From JBEVJC01 sp040510375 (GTDB lineage: Bacteria > Bacteroidota > Bacteroidia > Chitinophagales > Chitinophagaceae), in assembly GCA_040510375.1 (NCBI GenBank), contig JBEVJC010000022.1, positions 203,828-267,827 of the forward strand: a stretch of DNA of 64,000 bases, written 5' to 3'. Position numbers and translations under genes: made by a program. A model generated the notes under the pieces. That model did not search any database. It was not told the DNA's origin and was given only the letters and a program-made list of their open reading frames with translations. This document shows, one piece after another, positions 52,128-60,367 of the stretch; position 1 is the stretch's first letter, and each line of letters starts with the position of its first letter.

Positions 52128-52985
52128 TTATTGGATAACGGCTTTCAGGCTGAGGTCCAGGCTTCTTGCCTGATGAATCAATGCTCCCACACTTACATAG
52201 GTTACACCTGTAGCCGCATAAGCCTGGATATTATCAAGGTTGATTCCGCCACTGGCTTCGGTTTCAAAGTCGTTCCCGATAAGCGCAACTGCTTCCCGGA
52301 TTAATGGCGGTTCAAAATTATCCAGCATAATACGGAATACCTTTCCTTTTCCGGCGCGGATCACCTTGCGGACATCTTCCAGGCTCCGTGTTTCCACTTC
52401 TATCTTCAGTCCGGGCCGTACGGTACGAACATATTCTGCCGCCATATCAATAGCTTTTTCCATCCCACCGGCATAATCAATATGATTATCCTTCAGCATG
52501 ATCATATCATACAACCCGATACGGTGGTTAGTGCCGCCACCGATACGCACGGCTTCTTTTTCAAGCAGGCGGAAATTGGGTGTGGTCTTACGGGTATCCA
52601 ACAGTCCCGTTTTATACCCTTTCAGTTTTTCCATGTAATTCCTGGTGAGGGTGGCGATACCACTCATACGCTGCATGCAGTTAAGAACAACGCGTTCGGC
52701 CGACAGGATGGTATGTACCCGGGCCTCCACTTCAAAAGCTTTTTCACCTGCAGTCATTTCATCGCCATCGTGTTTGAATGATGTAAAAATGATTTTCGGT
52801 TCAAGCTGTCGGAAAATATGTTCCGCCACTTCCATTCCTGCCAGCACTCCATCCTCCTTGATCCGGAGGACAGCCTTCCCCCGCGCGTTGGCATCGATCG
52901 ATGATAATGTGGAGTGATCCCCGTCACCTACATCTTCCCGGATGGCTTCGTCGATCAGGTGGAATAACTGCTGTTCGTAACTCAT
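52128..52985 (-). CDS. nadC: Nicotinate-nucleotide pyrophosphorylase
   Basis: Converts quinolinate and PRPP to nicotinate mononucleotide in NAD synthesis from aspartate. 285 residues with TRKTTPNFRLLEKEAVRIGGGTNHRIGLYDMIMLKDNH (the strongest family signature), VEVETRSLEDV, and ASGGINLDNI. Length normal. Its -7 box (52990-52997) is 4 bp before the start codon. nadE, which acts at the end of the same pathway, is 5 kb upstream, but nadA and nadB were not found here. Confidence 0.95.
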   Translation of the reverse strand: MSYEQQLFHLIDEAIREDVGDGDHSTLSSIDANARGKAVLRIKEDGVLAGMEVAEHIFRQLEPKIIFTSFKHDGDEMTAGEKAFEVEARVHTILSAERVVLNCMQRMSGIATLTRNYMEKLKGYKTGLLDTRKTTPNFRLLEKEAVRIGGGTNHRIGLYDMIMLKDNHIDYAGGMEKAIDMAAEYVRTVRPGLKIEVETRSLEDVRKVIRAGKGKVFRIMLDNFEPPLIREAVALIGNDFETEASGGINLDNIQAYAATGVTYVSVGALIHQARSLDLSLKAVIQ

Positions 52986-52989
52986 GGGA

Positions 52990-52997
52990 CAAAAATA
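52990..52997 (-). promoter_or_regulatory. -7 promoter box (TATTTTTG) for nadC, overlapping an upstream terminator tail
   Basis: Exact TAnnTTTG match 4 bp before the nadC ATG. It lies in the T-rich tail of the hairpin at 53000-53027 that ends the DUF4783 gene. Confidence 0.55.
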
Positions 52998-52999
52998 AG

Positions 53000-53027
53000 A
53001 AAGCCTTCCCGTTGCGGGGAAGGCTTT
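53000..53027 (-). terminator. Hairpin terminator after the DUF4783 gene
   Basis: Perfect 11-bp stem AAAGCCTTCCC / GGGAAGGCTTT with a 6-base loop; on the minus strand it is followed by TTTCTTATTTTT-like sequence. Confidence 0.85.
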
Positions 53028-53087
53028 ATAATTTCTTTGGCCGGGCTTATTTTATAACCGGATGTTCCGGGGTTGCGGCTGATGTCC

Positions 53088-53480
53088 TTATTCAATCATC
53101 TGGAAACGGATTTCCTTTACAAGCTGTTTGTCTGCTTTTGCACGCAGGTATACGGTTGTGCGGTATTTTCCGGATTTGCTGATCAGGTTGCCGATGAAGT
53201 AAGCGCCACGCTGGTCGTTTTCACTTTTATGTTTTACTTCAAAACCCCTGACACCATTATTGGCGAAAAAGTCGCGCAGGATCACCTGCGCCTGTGCCTT
53301 GCTATAACTGTCATTTTTCTCAGGCAATGTGAGCTCAACATTGGCGTCAAAGTATTTTGACAATTCGGCCGCATTTCCTGCCTGAAGTGCACTGATGGCA
53401 CCATCAATTGTGCTGGTCTGGGTATATCCTGAAAGGATGATCACCAGGCTGAACAGGGAAAGGGTAAAAATCTTCTTCAT
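53088..53480 (-). CDS. DUF4783-family exported protein
   Basis: 130 residues from ATG 53480 (MKKIFTLSLFSLVIILSG); a start 16 codons earlier lacks a credible signal peptide lead-in. Signal peptide about 1-20, then a cone-shaped NTF2-like fold suggested by the sequence (IDGAISALQAGNAAELSKYFDANVELTLPEKNDSYSKAQAQVILRDFFANN). Matches DUF4783 proteins of Bacteroidota; function unknown. Monocistronic with a strong terminator. Confidence 0.87.
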   Translation of the reverse strand: MKKIFTLSLFSLVIILSGYTQTSTIDGAISALQAGNAAELSKYFDANVELTLPEKNDSYSKAQAQVILRDFFANNGVRGFEVKHKSENDQRGAYFIGNLISKSGKYRTTVYLRAKADKQLVKEIRFQMIE

Positions 53481-53664
53481 ATTTTTTAATTTGATTTTCA
53501 AAGGATTTATCCGTCGAAAAACTAACATAGGGTTACCGCTACTAAAGTAATAAAAACCGTGAGTTTAATCGCTTTGTAAACAAATTAATAGAATGATGTG
53601 TAATTTTACACAGCATTGTTACTTGATAATGAATGAATTTGTACTAAAAAGCAGCGATAATTAT

Positions 53665-55194
53665 ATGTCACAAAAAAAAGCGATCCTGATCATCATGGAC
53701 GGCTGGGGAATCGGAAAAGTTGCATCATCTGATGCTATCCAGCACGCCAGAGTTCCCTTTACCAGCTCATTATATGGAAAGTATCCGCACACTACCCTGG
53801 TCACCTACGGAGAATCGGTGGGTCTGCCCGACGGCCAGATGGGAAATTCGGAAGTCGGTCACCTCAATCTCGGTGCGGGCCGGGTGGTTTACCAGGAACT
53901 TCAACGGATCAATGTGGCTATCCGGGAGGGGGAATTTGCCAAAAATGAAGTCTTGCTGGAAGCGGTCCGTCATGCAAAAATCAATAACAAACCACTACAC
54001 CTGGCCGGACTCGTCAGCGACGGCGGGGTGCACTCACATATCAACCACCTGAAGGCATTGGTAAATATTTGTTTTGCCGAAGGACTGAAAGATGTATTTA
54101 TCCATGCATTTACGGATGGGCGCGACTGCGATCCCAAATCCGGCCTGGGTTTTATAACGGAGCTGCAGGAACACCTGGACAAAACAACCGGCAGGATTGC
54201 TACGGTAAGTGGTCGTTATTATGCAATGGACCGCGATAAACGCTGGGAGCGCGTCAAACTTGCCTATGACGCAATGGTCAACGGTGAGGGAGTGATGGTA
54301 ACAAATGCAGTCGGAGCAGTAGAGAGTTCTTACAATATCGGTATCACGGATGAATTTATCCTTCCTGCCGTTGTGGTGGATGAAATGGGTCAGCCCCTGG
54401 CGAAGATCAGTAATGACGACTCGGTGATCTGTTTTAATTTCAGGACCGATCGTTGCCGTGAAATCACGGAAGTGCTTACCCAGAACGACTTTCCCGAGTA
54501 TAATATGTATAAGCTGAAACTCGATTATACTACCATGACCATGTACGATCATCATTTCCACGATGTGCGGGTAGTGTTCCAGAATGACGACCTCAGCAAC
54601 ACGATCGGTGAAGTGATCCAGGCAAACGGACTTAAACAGATCCGCATTGCGGAAACAGAAAAATATCCGCATGTATCCTTCTTCTTCAGTGGTGGCCGCG
54701 AAGTTCCTTTCGAAGGTGAAAAAAGAATTATGGTTCCTTCACCAAAGGTGGCAACCTATGACCTTAAACCGGAAATGAGTGCTTACGAAATCACAGAAGC
54801 ATTACTTCCGGAGATTAACAGCCAGTCGGCCGACTTCATCTGCCTCAACTTCGCAAACGCTGATATGGTGGGCCATACAGGGGTTTTCAATGCAGCTATC
54901 AAAGCGGTTGAAACAGTGGATGCCTGCGTGGAAAAAGTAGTTACTGCTGCACTTGCTAATGACTACGTAGTGTTTCTTACCGCCGATCATGGTAATTCAG
55001 ATTATATGATCAATGATGACGGATCTCCCAATACACAACATACGGTCAACCTGGTGCCGCTGTTTGTGATCGATAATGAGTGGAAAGGATCATTACATCC
55101 CGGTAAACTGGGTGATATTGCACCTTCTATCCTGACAATGATGAATTTACCCATTCCCCGTGAAATGACCGGAAAGGTGCTGATGGACGAGTAA
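53665..55194 (+). CDS. gpmI: 2,3-bisphosphoglycerate-independent phosphoglycerate mutase
   Basis: Interconverts 3- and 2-phosphoglycerate in glycolysis; a manganese-dependent monomer. 509 residues from ATG 53665 (MSQKKAILIIMDGWG); the frame is open upstream to 53593 but family sequence starts here. Nucleophile Ser62 in MGNSEVGH, metal ligands in DGWG, DGRDCDPKSG, YAMDRDKRW, ADMVGHTG and TADHGN. Length normal. A TAATTTTA box-like sequence lies upstream (a one-base departure from the -7 consensus). Confidence 0.96.
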   Translation: MSQKKAILIIMDGWGIGKVASSDAIQHARVPFTSSLYGKYPHTTLVTYGESVGLPDGQMGNSEVGHLNLGAGRVVYQELQRINVAIREGEFAKNEVLLEAVRHAKINNKPLHLAGLVSDGGVHSHINHLKALVNICFAEGLKDVFIHAFTDGRDCDPKSGLGFITELQEHLDKTTGRIATVSGRYYAMDRDKRWERVKLAYDAMVNGEGVMVTNAVGAVESSYNIGITDEFILPAVVVDEMGQPLAKISNDDSVICFNFRTDRCREITEVLTQNDFPEYNMYKLKLDYTTMTMYDHHFHDVRVVFQNDDLSNTIGEVIQANGLKQIRIAETEKYPHVSFFFSGGREVPFEGEKRIMVPSPKVATYDLKPEMSAYEITEALLPEINSQSADFICLNFANADMVGHTGVFNAAIKAVETVDACVEKVVTAALANDYVVFLTADHGNSDYMINDDGSPNTQHTVNLVPLFVIDNEWKGSLHPGKLGDIAPSILTMMNLPIPREMTGKVLMDE

Positions 55195-55282
55195 ATTCAC
55201 CCATTTTTACAAGCTTTTTTACGATTCCGTGCAGCTTTTGTATCCCAAAAATGTCTAACTTACAGGCAACCAAACGGGATAT

Positions 55283-55864
55283 ATGACCGAGGAAGCCCTT
55301 TTACATGGCTGTTTGAAGAATGACGCATCAGCACAACGCGAATTGTATAACAAGTACAGTTCAAAGATGCTTGCTGTTTGCTATAGGTATGGCCACAACC
55401 GCGAAGACGCGGAGGACATGCTACAGGAGGGCTTTATCAAGGTCTTCCTGCAGATCCATACATTCGAGAACCGCGGGGCTTTTGAAGGCTGGGTAAGACG
55501 AATAATGGTTCATACCTGTATTAATATTCTCAAGAAGAATAAAAAGTTCAACGAAAGTGTGGACATAATCCATGCAACGGGTGTACAGGTTCGGGAAGAA
55601 AGTATACCGGCAATAGTGCAGGCGAAACAGGTGGTGGAATGTATCAGGTTATTGCCGATCGGATACCGTACGGTGCTCAATCTTTACGCAATTGAAGGTT
55701 ATAGTCACCGTGAAATATCGAAGATGCTGGAAATCGAAGAGAGCACCAGCAGGAGCCAGTATACGAGAGCTAAATCGATGCTGGAAGATATTCTGGTAAG
55801 AAAGAGGATCATGCAAAAACCAAAACAGGAATATGACTGGCTCGTTGCTGTTAACCAGCAATAG
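55283..55864 (+). CDS. ECF-type RNA polymerase sigma factor
   Basis: 193 residues: sigma region 2 (about 10-85: NREDAEDMLQEGFIKVFLQIHTFENRGAFEGWVRRIMV) and region 4 helix-turn-helix (about 125-180: IRLLPIGYRTVLNLYAIEGYSHREISKMLEIEESTSRSQYTRAK). No extra domain. ECF factors respond to envelope or metabolic signals and are usually held by an anti-sigma factor next door. The following gene (13 bp gap between the stop codon and ATTG..., ATG at 55890) encodes a protein with one inner-membrane helix, so a sigma/anti-sigma pair is likely. Confidence 0.92.
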   Translation: MTEEALLHGCLKNDASAQRELYNKYSSKMLAVCYRYGHNREDAEDMLQEGFIKVFLQIHTFENRGAFEGWVRRIMVHTCINILKKNKKFNESVDIIHATGVQVREESIPAIVQAKQVVECIRLLPIGYRTVLNLYAIEGYSHREISKMLEIEESTSRSQYTRAKSMLEDILVRKRIMQKPKQEYDWLVAVNQQ

Positions 55865-55889
55865 ATCCGTCCCTTAATTGACACTGGTT

Positions 55890-57311
55890 ATGGAGGACAA
55901 TTACAGAAACGACGATTTTGAACAGTTTGTCAGGGGACAGGCTGACCAGCATCGTATGTTTCCATCCGAAAAAGTCTGGGGTGCCGTTAACAACGCTTTA
56001 CACCCACGCAAAAAATGGTATGGCTTCGGTCTTGCCTTTTTACTGCTGATGACCGGTGGTGCAGTTACCTGGGTCATGAATACCTATCCTGTCAACCGCT
56101 CAAATGATGTATCTGTTTCAAAATCTTCCAGGCAAAAAATCGCTGAACAAAAACCTGATATTAAACAACCGGACCTCCGCGACCTGAGTCCGTTTTCCCG
56201 CAATACACCTGTTTCACATTCCAAACGTTACCAGGAACCTGTTCCCGGACCGGAGGTTGGACTTACAGCCCAGGAATCACTGCTGATCGCCATGCTGGTG
56301 GAATCGGATGATGCATCCGGTGAATTAACCGTGCAGGAACTTTCCACCGACAGGTCCAATTCATCACTTACAATTGTTCATTCAGTTGCCAATAAACCAA
56401 CGGTTAAAGAGCTTCCTTCCGAACTCCGGACAAGTGCCCTTCTGTCCCAGGAGCCTGCTTCATCCCCCGCCGGCAAACCGGTAGTGGTGGAGGAAATCAT
56501 CATTACGGAAGAAACCAATATTTCCCCGCTTACCATCGAAAGCGTGGTTAACATTTTTAAGGCTGCGCCGAAAAAACTCAGCTGGCAATTTTTTATCACC
56601 CCTACTATCAGCAACCGTCGGCTGAGGGATAATAAAGCATTCAATTCACTGGCCGTGGCTCCCGATCCGTTGGGCTCACCCAGCAATATCCCTTTTGCAT
56701 CTGTACCGGATGTAAATAATGCCGTCACCCATAAACCCGACCTGGGTTTACAGATCGGGGTCACTGCACGTTACCCGCTGAAAAAGGATCTGAACCTGAC
56801 AGGCGGTTTCCAGTTCAATGTAAACAGGTATGATATCAAGGCCTTCCTCAATAACGGGGAAGTGGCACGTATCGAACTGCAGGGTAATACACCAACCGTG
56901 TCTACCTGGTCGAGTTACAGGAGCCAGGGTGTATCAAGGCTCAACTGGCTCAAGAATTATTATTTTTCGATCTCAGTTCCGGTCGGTGCCGAGCTGATCG
57001 TTTACCGGAATAAAAAAGCAAGTAAGGCATTCGGTATCTCGGGTACCATCCAGCCTACCTATGTTTTGCAAAACAAGGCCTACCTGATTTCAACGGATTA
57101 TAAAAATTATGCGCAGGTTCCCTGGCTGGTACGTCATGCCAATATAAATACCGGTATGGAAGCATTCATGCAACATACAAAAGGAAAAACACATTGGCAG
57201 GTTGGTCCCCAGTTCCGCTATCAGTTACTCTCGAGCTTCAATAAAAAATACCCCATCAAGGAAAACCTGTTTGACATTGGTGTCAAGCTGGGTGTTACGC
57301 TGAACAAATGA
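55890..57311 (+). CDS. Membrane protein partner of the sigma factor, with barrel-like C-terminal domain
   Basis: 473 residues from ATG 55890 (a TTG at 55878 is the alternative). Residues 1-42 are cytoplasmic and basic; one membrane helix spans about 43-63 (WYGFGLAFLLLMTGGAVTWVM) with no signal peptide cleavage site. A long proline/serine-rich linker (about 70-210) leads to a beta-rich region (about 215-473: SWQFFITPTISNRR, LGLQIGVTARYPLKKDLNLTGGFQFNVNRYD, FDIGVKLGVTLNK) that looks like an outer-membrane PorT/beta-barrel type domain. The position behind an ECF sigma factor suggests an anti-sigma role by the N-terminus; the fold of the C-terminus is by eye. Confidence 0.75.
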   Translation: MEDNYRNDDFEQFVRGQADQHRMFPSEKVWGAVNNALHPRKKWYGFGLAFLLLMTGGAVTWVMNTYPVNRSNDVSVSKSSRQKIAEQKPDIKQPDLRDLSPFSRNTPVSHSKRYQEPVPGPEVGLTAQESLLIAMLVESDDASGELTVQELSTDRSNSSLTIVHSVANKPTVKELPSELRTSALLSQEPASSPAGKPVVVEEIIITEETNISPLTIESVVNIFKAAPKKLSWQFFITPTISNRRLRDNKAFNSLAVAPDPLGSPSNIPFASVPDVNNAVTHKPDLGLQIGVTARYPLKKDLNLTGGFQFNVNRYDIKAFLNNGEVARIELQGNTPTVSTWSSYRSQGVSRLNWLKNYYFSISVPVGAELIVYRNKKASKAFGISGTIQPTYVLQNKAYLISTDYKNYAQVPWLVRHANINTGMEAFMQHTKGKTHWQVGPQFRYQLLSSFNKKYPIKENLFDIGVKLGVTLNK

Positions 57312-57405
57312 TCAGCCATCTTTTGACCGGCCAGCCGATCACTTAACGCTGGGCAAATGATCACCTGCCGCAAGTACAGGTCCACTTTCGCAGCTCCATT
57401 TACAT

Positions 57406-57413
57406 TAATTTTG
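57406..57413 (+). promoter_or_regulatory. -7 promoter box (TAATTTTG) before the lipoprotein-uvrC pair
   Basis: Exact TAnnTTTG match 28 bp before the ATG at 57442. Confidence 0.55.
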
Positions 57414-57441
57414 ACATCATCAAATAAGATGCAGAACGATT

Positions 57442-58032
57442 ATGAAATCTATCGCCACCGGTTCCCGTTTAATTTGTTTGTTCTCCATTTGCAGCTGCCT
57501 GTTATCGTGCAGGGAAAAAACCAGTGAAAGGGGTGAAAGTTTCTTCCCCGTTTTATCCTTCCTTAACAGCCAGGTTGCAATGGTGGATACTTCACTGTAT
57601 CCGATCCTCAAACTTACACCGCGTGATTCAGCTGGCGCCGATACAACTTATATCCATCGTGAGCAGTTCCGTTCGGTATCGTCCGAGTTCCTGGCAATAC
57701 CCGATATAAGCGCGGAGAAATTCCGCGACCGTTACAGGGAATCGAAACAGTTCGACCAGGGTCTCAATCTCGTTATCCTCACCTACGAAGCAATCAAACC
57801 TGCGGAGGAACTTTTACAAAGTGAGCAGGTGACAATCCAGCCGGGGATCGGGGGCGATAAAGTAAAAAATATTATCATCAACACGTACAGTCATTCAAAG
57901 GATTCCTCGGTGCAGAAACGGATGCTCTGGAATGCCGATGAAAGTTTCCAGGTATCTACGATTAAACAATTCCCGGGTCAGCCTGAAACAACAAGCAGTT
58001 ATAAAGTGACCTGGAATGAGCACGAGTACTAA
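57442..58032 (+). CDS. Predicted lipoprotein, unknown function
   Basis: 196 residues with a lipoprotein signal (LLSC, Cys23) and a polar, mostly mixed alpha/beta body (FFPVLSFLNSQVAMVD, REQFRSVSSEFLAIPDISAEKFRDRYRESKQF). I do not recognise a family. Its TAA overlaps the uvrC start by one base (TAATG), so the two are translationally coupled and share the promoter at 57406. A functional link to UvrC is not expected; the coupling may only set expression. Confidence 0.78.
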   Translation: MKSIATGSRLICLFSICSCLLSCREKTSERGESFFPVLSFLNSQVAMVDTSLYPILKLTPRDSAGADTTYIHREQFRSVSSEFLAIPDISAEKFRDRYRESKQFDQGLNLVILTYEAIKPAEELLQSEQVTIQPGIGGDKVKNIIINTYSHSKDSSVQKRMLWNADESFQVSTIKQFPGQPETTSSYKVTWNEHEY

Positions 58033-59828
58033 TGACATCAACAGAATTCCAAACGATCAGTGGGGGACTACCCCAGCAACCGGGCATTTACAAATATTAC
58101 AATGCGGCCAATGAGCTGATTTATGTCGGCAAGGCAAAAAACATCCGTAAGCGGGTAAGTTCCTATTTCAATAAAACACTCGGCAACTACAAGACACACG
58201 AGCTGGTTAAAAGGATTGTACGAATTGAATTCACCATCGTGAATTCCGAACAGGACGCCTTCCTGCTGGAGAACTCCTTGATCAAGGAGTTTCAACCCGC
58301 CTTTAATATCAACCTGAAAGATGACAAGACCTATCCCTTCATTGTTATCAAAAATGAACCATTTCCACGCGTATATCTTACCCGGAACCGGCAGGATGAT
58401 GGTTCGGAATACATGGGTCCGTATACATCGGTGAAAAAAGTACGCGAACTGATCGGATTTATCAGCCAGACAATTCCGCTGCGCACCTGTTCACTCAACC
58501 TCACTGAAAAAAATATCAGGGAAAAAAAATTCAAGGTCTGCCTCGAATACCATCTTGGTAATTGTAAGGGACCATGTGAAGCCCATCAGTCGCTGGAAGA
58601 TTACAACGAAGGAATCCGCCAGTTAAAAAATCTTTTAAAAGGAAACCTCTCGCCGGTAATCCGTCACTTCCGCGAAGAAATGAAAACTTTTGCGGGTGAA
58701 ATGGAATTTGAAAAAGCGGAACTGGCCCGTAAGAAAGTTACGTACCTCGAGAACTACCAGGCCCGTTCAGAAGTGGCCAATGTAAAGGCAGGCGACCTCG
58801 ATGTTTTCTCCCTTATCAAGGACCGGGAAATCGCCTTTGTCAACTACCTGATGGTACGTAATGGCACTATTGTACAGACACAAACCACCAGGGTGGAAAC
58901 ACACCTGGATGAGTCACCTGAAGAAATCCTGAGTTTTGTGGTAGCACAGCTCCGGTCTACATTCAACAGCGACTCTTCTGAAATTGTATTGCCATTCCCG
59001 ATTGAATACCCCGATCCGCTGATCCAGCTGACCGTGCCGAAAGGAGGCGACAAGAAAAAATTGCTGGAGCTTTCGGAAAAAAATGCAGACTACTATATCG
59101 AGGAATTAAAAAACAGGGAGCGGTTAAAGATTTCGAGAAATACCGATAAGATCAAGGTGCTGGAAGAATTGCAGGAACGGATGCAGCTGAACGAATTGCC
59201 GGTGAATATTGAATGCTTCGATAACTCGAATTTCCAGGGCAGTTATCCGGTTTCGGCCATGGTGTCTTTCAAAAACGGGGAACCCAGTAAAAAGGATTAC
59301 CGTCATTTTAATATCCGTACGGTGGAGGGTATCAATGATTTTGCCTCTATGAAGGAAAGCGTTGGCAGGCGATATAAACGACTCCTGGAAGAAAACCAGC
59401 CGTTCCCCCAGCTGGTGATCATTGACGGTGGTAAAGGGCAGCTGGGTGCGGCAATGGAGGCGATCAATGAACTGGGACTGGGAGGAAGGTTCACCATGGT
59501 GGGACTTGCAAAAAATGAAGAAGAGATTTTCTTCCCCGGCGATCAGGAATCGCTCAAATTGCCTTACAACAGTGAAGGATTAAAAATGATCCGGCGCATA
59601 CGCGACGAAGTACACCGGTTCGGCATCACCTTTCACCGGCAGAAAAGGAGCAAGGGAACCTTCAAAAACGAACTGGAAGATATCAGGGGCATTGGCAAAT
59701 CAACCGCCGAACTCCTGCTGAAAGAATACAGGTCGGTAAAAAATGTAAGGGAAAAAAGCGTGGAGGAGCTCAGCCAGGTTATTGGACGTGCAAAGGCATT
59801 AGTCGTGCACAGTTACTTCCATAAGTAA
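58032..59828 (+). CDS. uvrC: Excinuclease ABC subunit UvrC
   Basis: Makes both incisions in nucleotide excision repair. 598 residues: GIY-YIG endonuclease domain (PGIYKYYNAANELIYVGKAK, about 15-34), cysteine cluster region (RTCSLNLTEKN...KVCLEYHLGNCKGPC), UVR motif (about 200-240), RNase H-like C-terminal endonuclease with IECFDNSNFQG and VIIDGGKGQLGAA, and helix-hairpin-helix at the end (DIRGIGKSTAELLL). Length normal (about 600). Start ATG overlaps the lipoprotein stop codon. Partner Mfd is at 14 kb. Confidence 0.96.
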   Translation: MTSTEFQTISGGLPQQPGIYKYYNAANELIYVGKAKNIRKRVSSYFNKTLGNYKTHELVKRIVRIEFTIVNSEQDAFLLENSLIKEFQPAFNINLKDDKTYPFIVIKNEPFPRVYLTRNRQDDGSEYMGPYTSVKKVRELIGFISQTIPLRTCSLNLTEKNIREKKFKVCLEYHLGNCKGPCEAHQSLEDYNEGIRQLKNLLKGNLSPVIRHFREEMKTFAGEMEFEKAELARKKVTYLENYQARSEVANVKAGDLDVFSLIKDREIAFVNYLMVRNGTIVQTQTTRVETHLDESPEEILSFVVAQLRSTFNSDSSEIVLPFPIEYPDPLIQLTVPKGGDKKKLLELSEKNADYYIEELKNRERLKISRNTDKIKVLEELQERMQLNELPVNIECFDNSNFQGSYPVSAMVSFKNGEPSKKDYRHFNIRTVEGINDFASMKESVGRRYKRLLEENQPFPQLVIIDGGKGQLGAAMEAINELGLGGRFTMVGLAKNEEEIFFPGDQESLKLPYNSEGLKMIRRIRDEVHRFGITFHRQKRSKGTFKNELEDIRGIGKSTAELLLKEYRSVKNVREKSVEELSQVIGRAKALVVHSYFHK

Positions 59829-59967
59829 TCAAGCGAAAAATAAAACTCCTTCTTCATCCAATGAAGAAACGAAGGCTGCTGCTAAAACGATAAATCAAAA
59901 GGGAAAAAGTATTAAAAGTGGAATCCGGGAGGATATAGTTGAAAGATAAAAGGCAGTTAAAAAAAAT

Positions 59968-59998
59968 GGGGCCAGGATAGAAATCCAGCCCCGTTTTT
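59968..59998 (+). terminator. Candidate terminator downstream of uvrC
   Basis: GGGGC (59968-59972) pairs with GCCCC (59988-59992), with an inner GGA/TCC pairing after a small internal loop, followed by GTTTTT. About 140 bp after the uvrC stop; moderately stable. Confidence 0.55.
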
Positions 59999-60318
59999 AA
60001 AATCCAATATCCTATGAAAAACCGAGACGAAAGTACAACAATTATTCTGATTTCCTATAGTGACAAGAAAAAAGTTTTAAAAATTTAATCCGTTTTATTC
60101 TAATGTTTTACAATATACAGATGGGGCTTTTACGATGGCATCGGTTAAACCCATCCCTCTGGAATGCTTATTCAGGGCAGGTTTCAGCCAGGCGTCTTTA
60201 AAACCCGGTTCCATCATTTTAATGATCAAACATTAATCTGTCTGATGATTTGGTTTCTTTCTGGTCATTTGATTAAACAGTTACAGAGGATTTACACTTA
60301 GCAGAAGTACATACAAGT

Positions 60319-60346
60319 CAAAAAAAAAGAAGGCCGGAGCCTTCTT
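60319..60346 (-). terminator. Terminator after gldN
   Basis: Perfect 8-bp stem AAGAAGGC / GCCTTCTT with a CGGA loop; on the minus strand it is followed by a T-run (60319-60328). It ends the gldLMN transcript 22 bp after the gldN stop codon. Confidence 0.85.
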
Positions 60347-60367
60347 GTTATAAATATTTTCTGAAAC

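Larger units (their letters stand above)
59829..60367. other. 539-bp gap with two terminators and no convincing gene
   Basis: The longest gene-free stretch here. It holds a Lys-rich open stretch without a start codon (59830-59949), a hairpin terminator (59968-59998), a 24-codon ORF starting ATG at 60014, AT-rich sequence, and the gldN terminator (60319-60346). No tRNA or other structured RNA was recognised. Confidence 0.7.
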
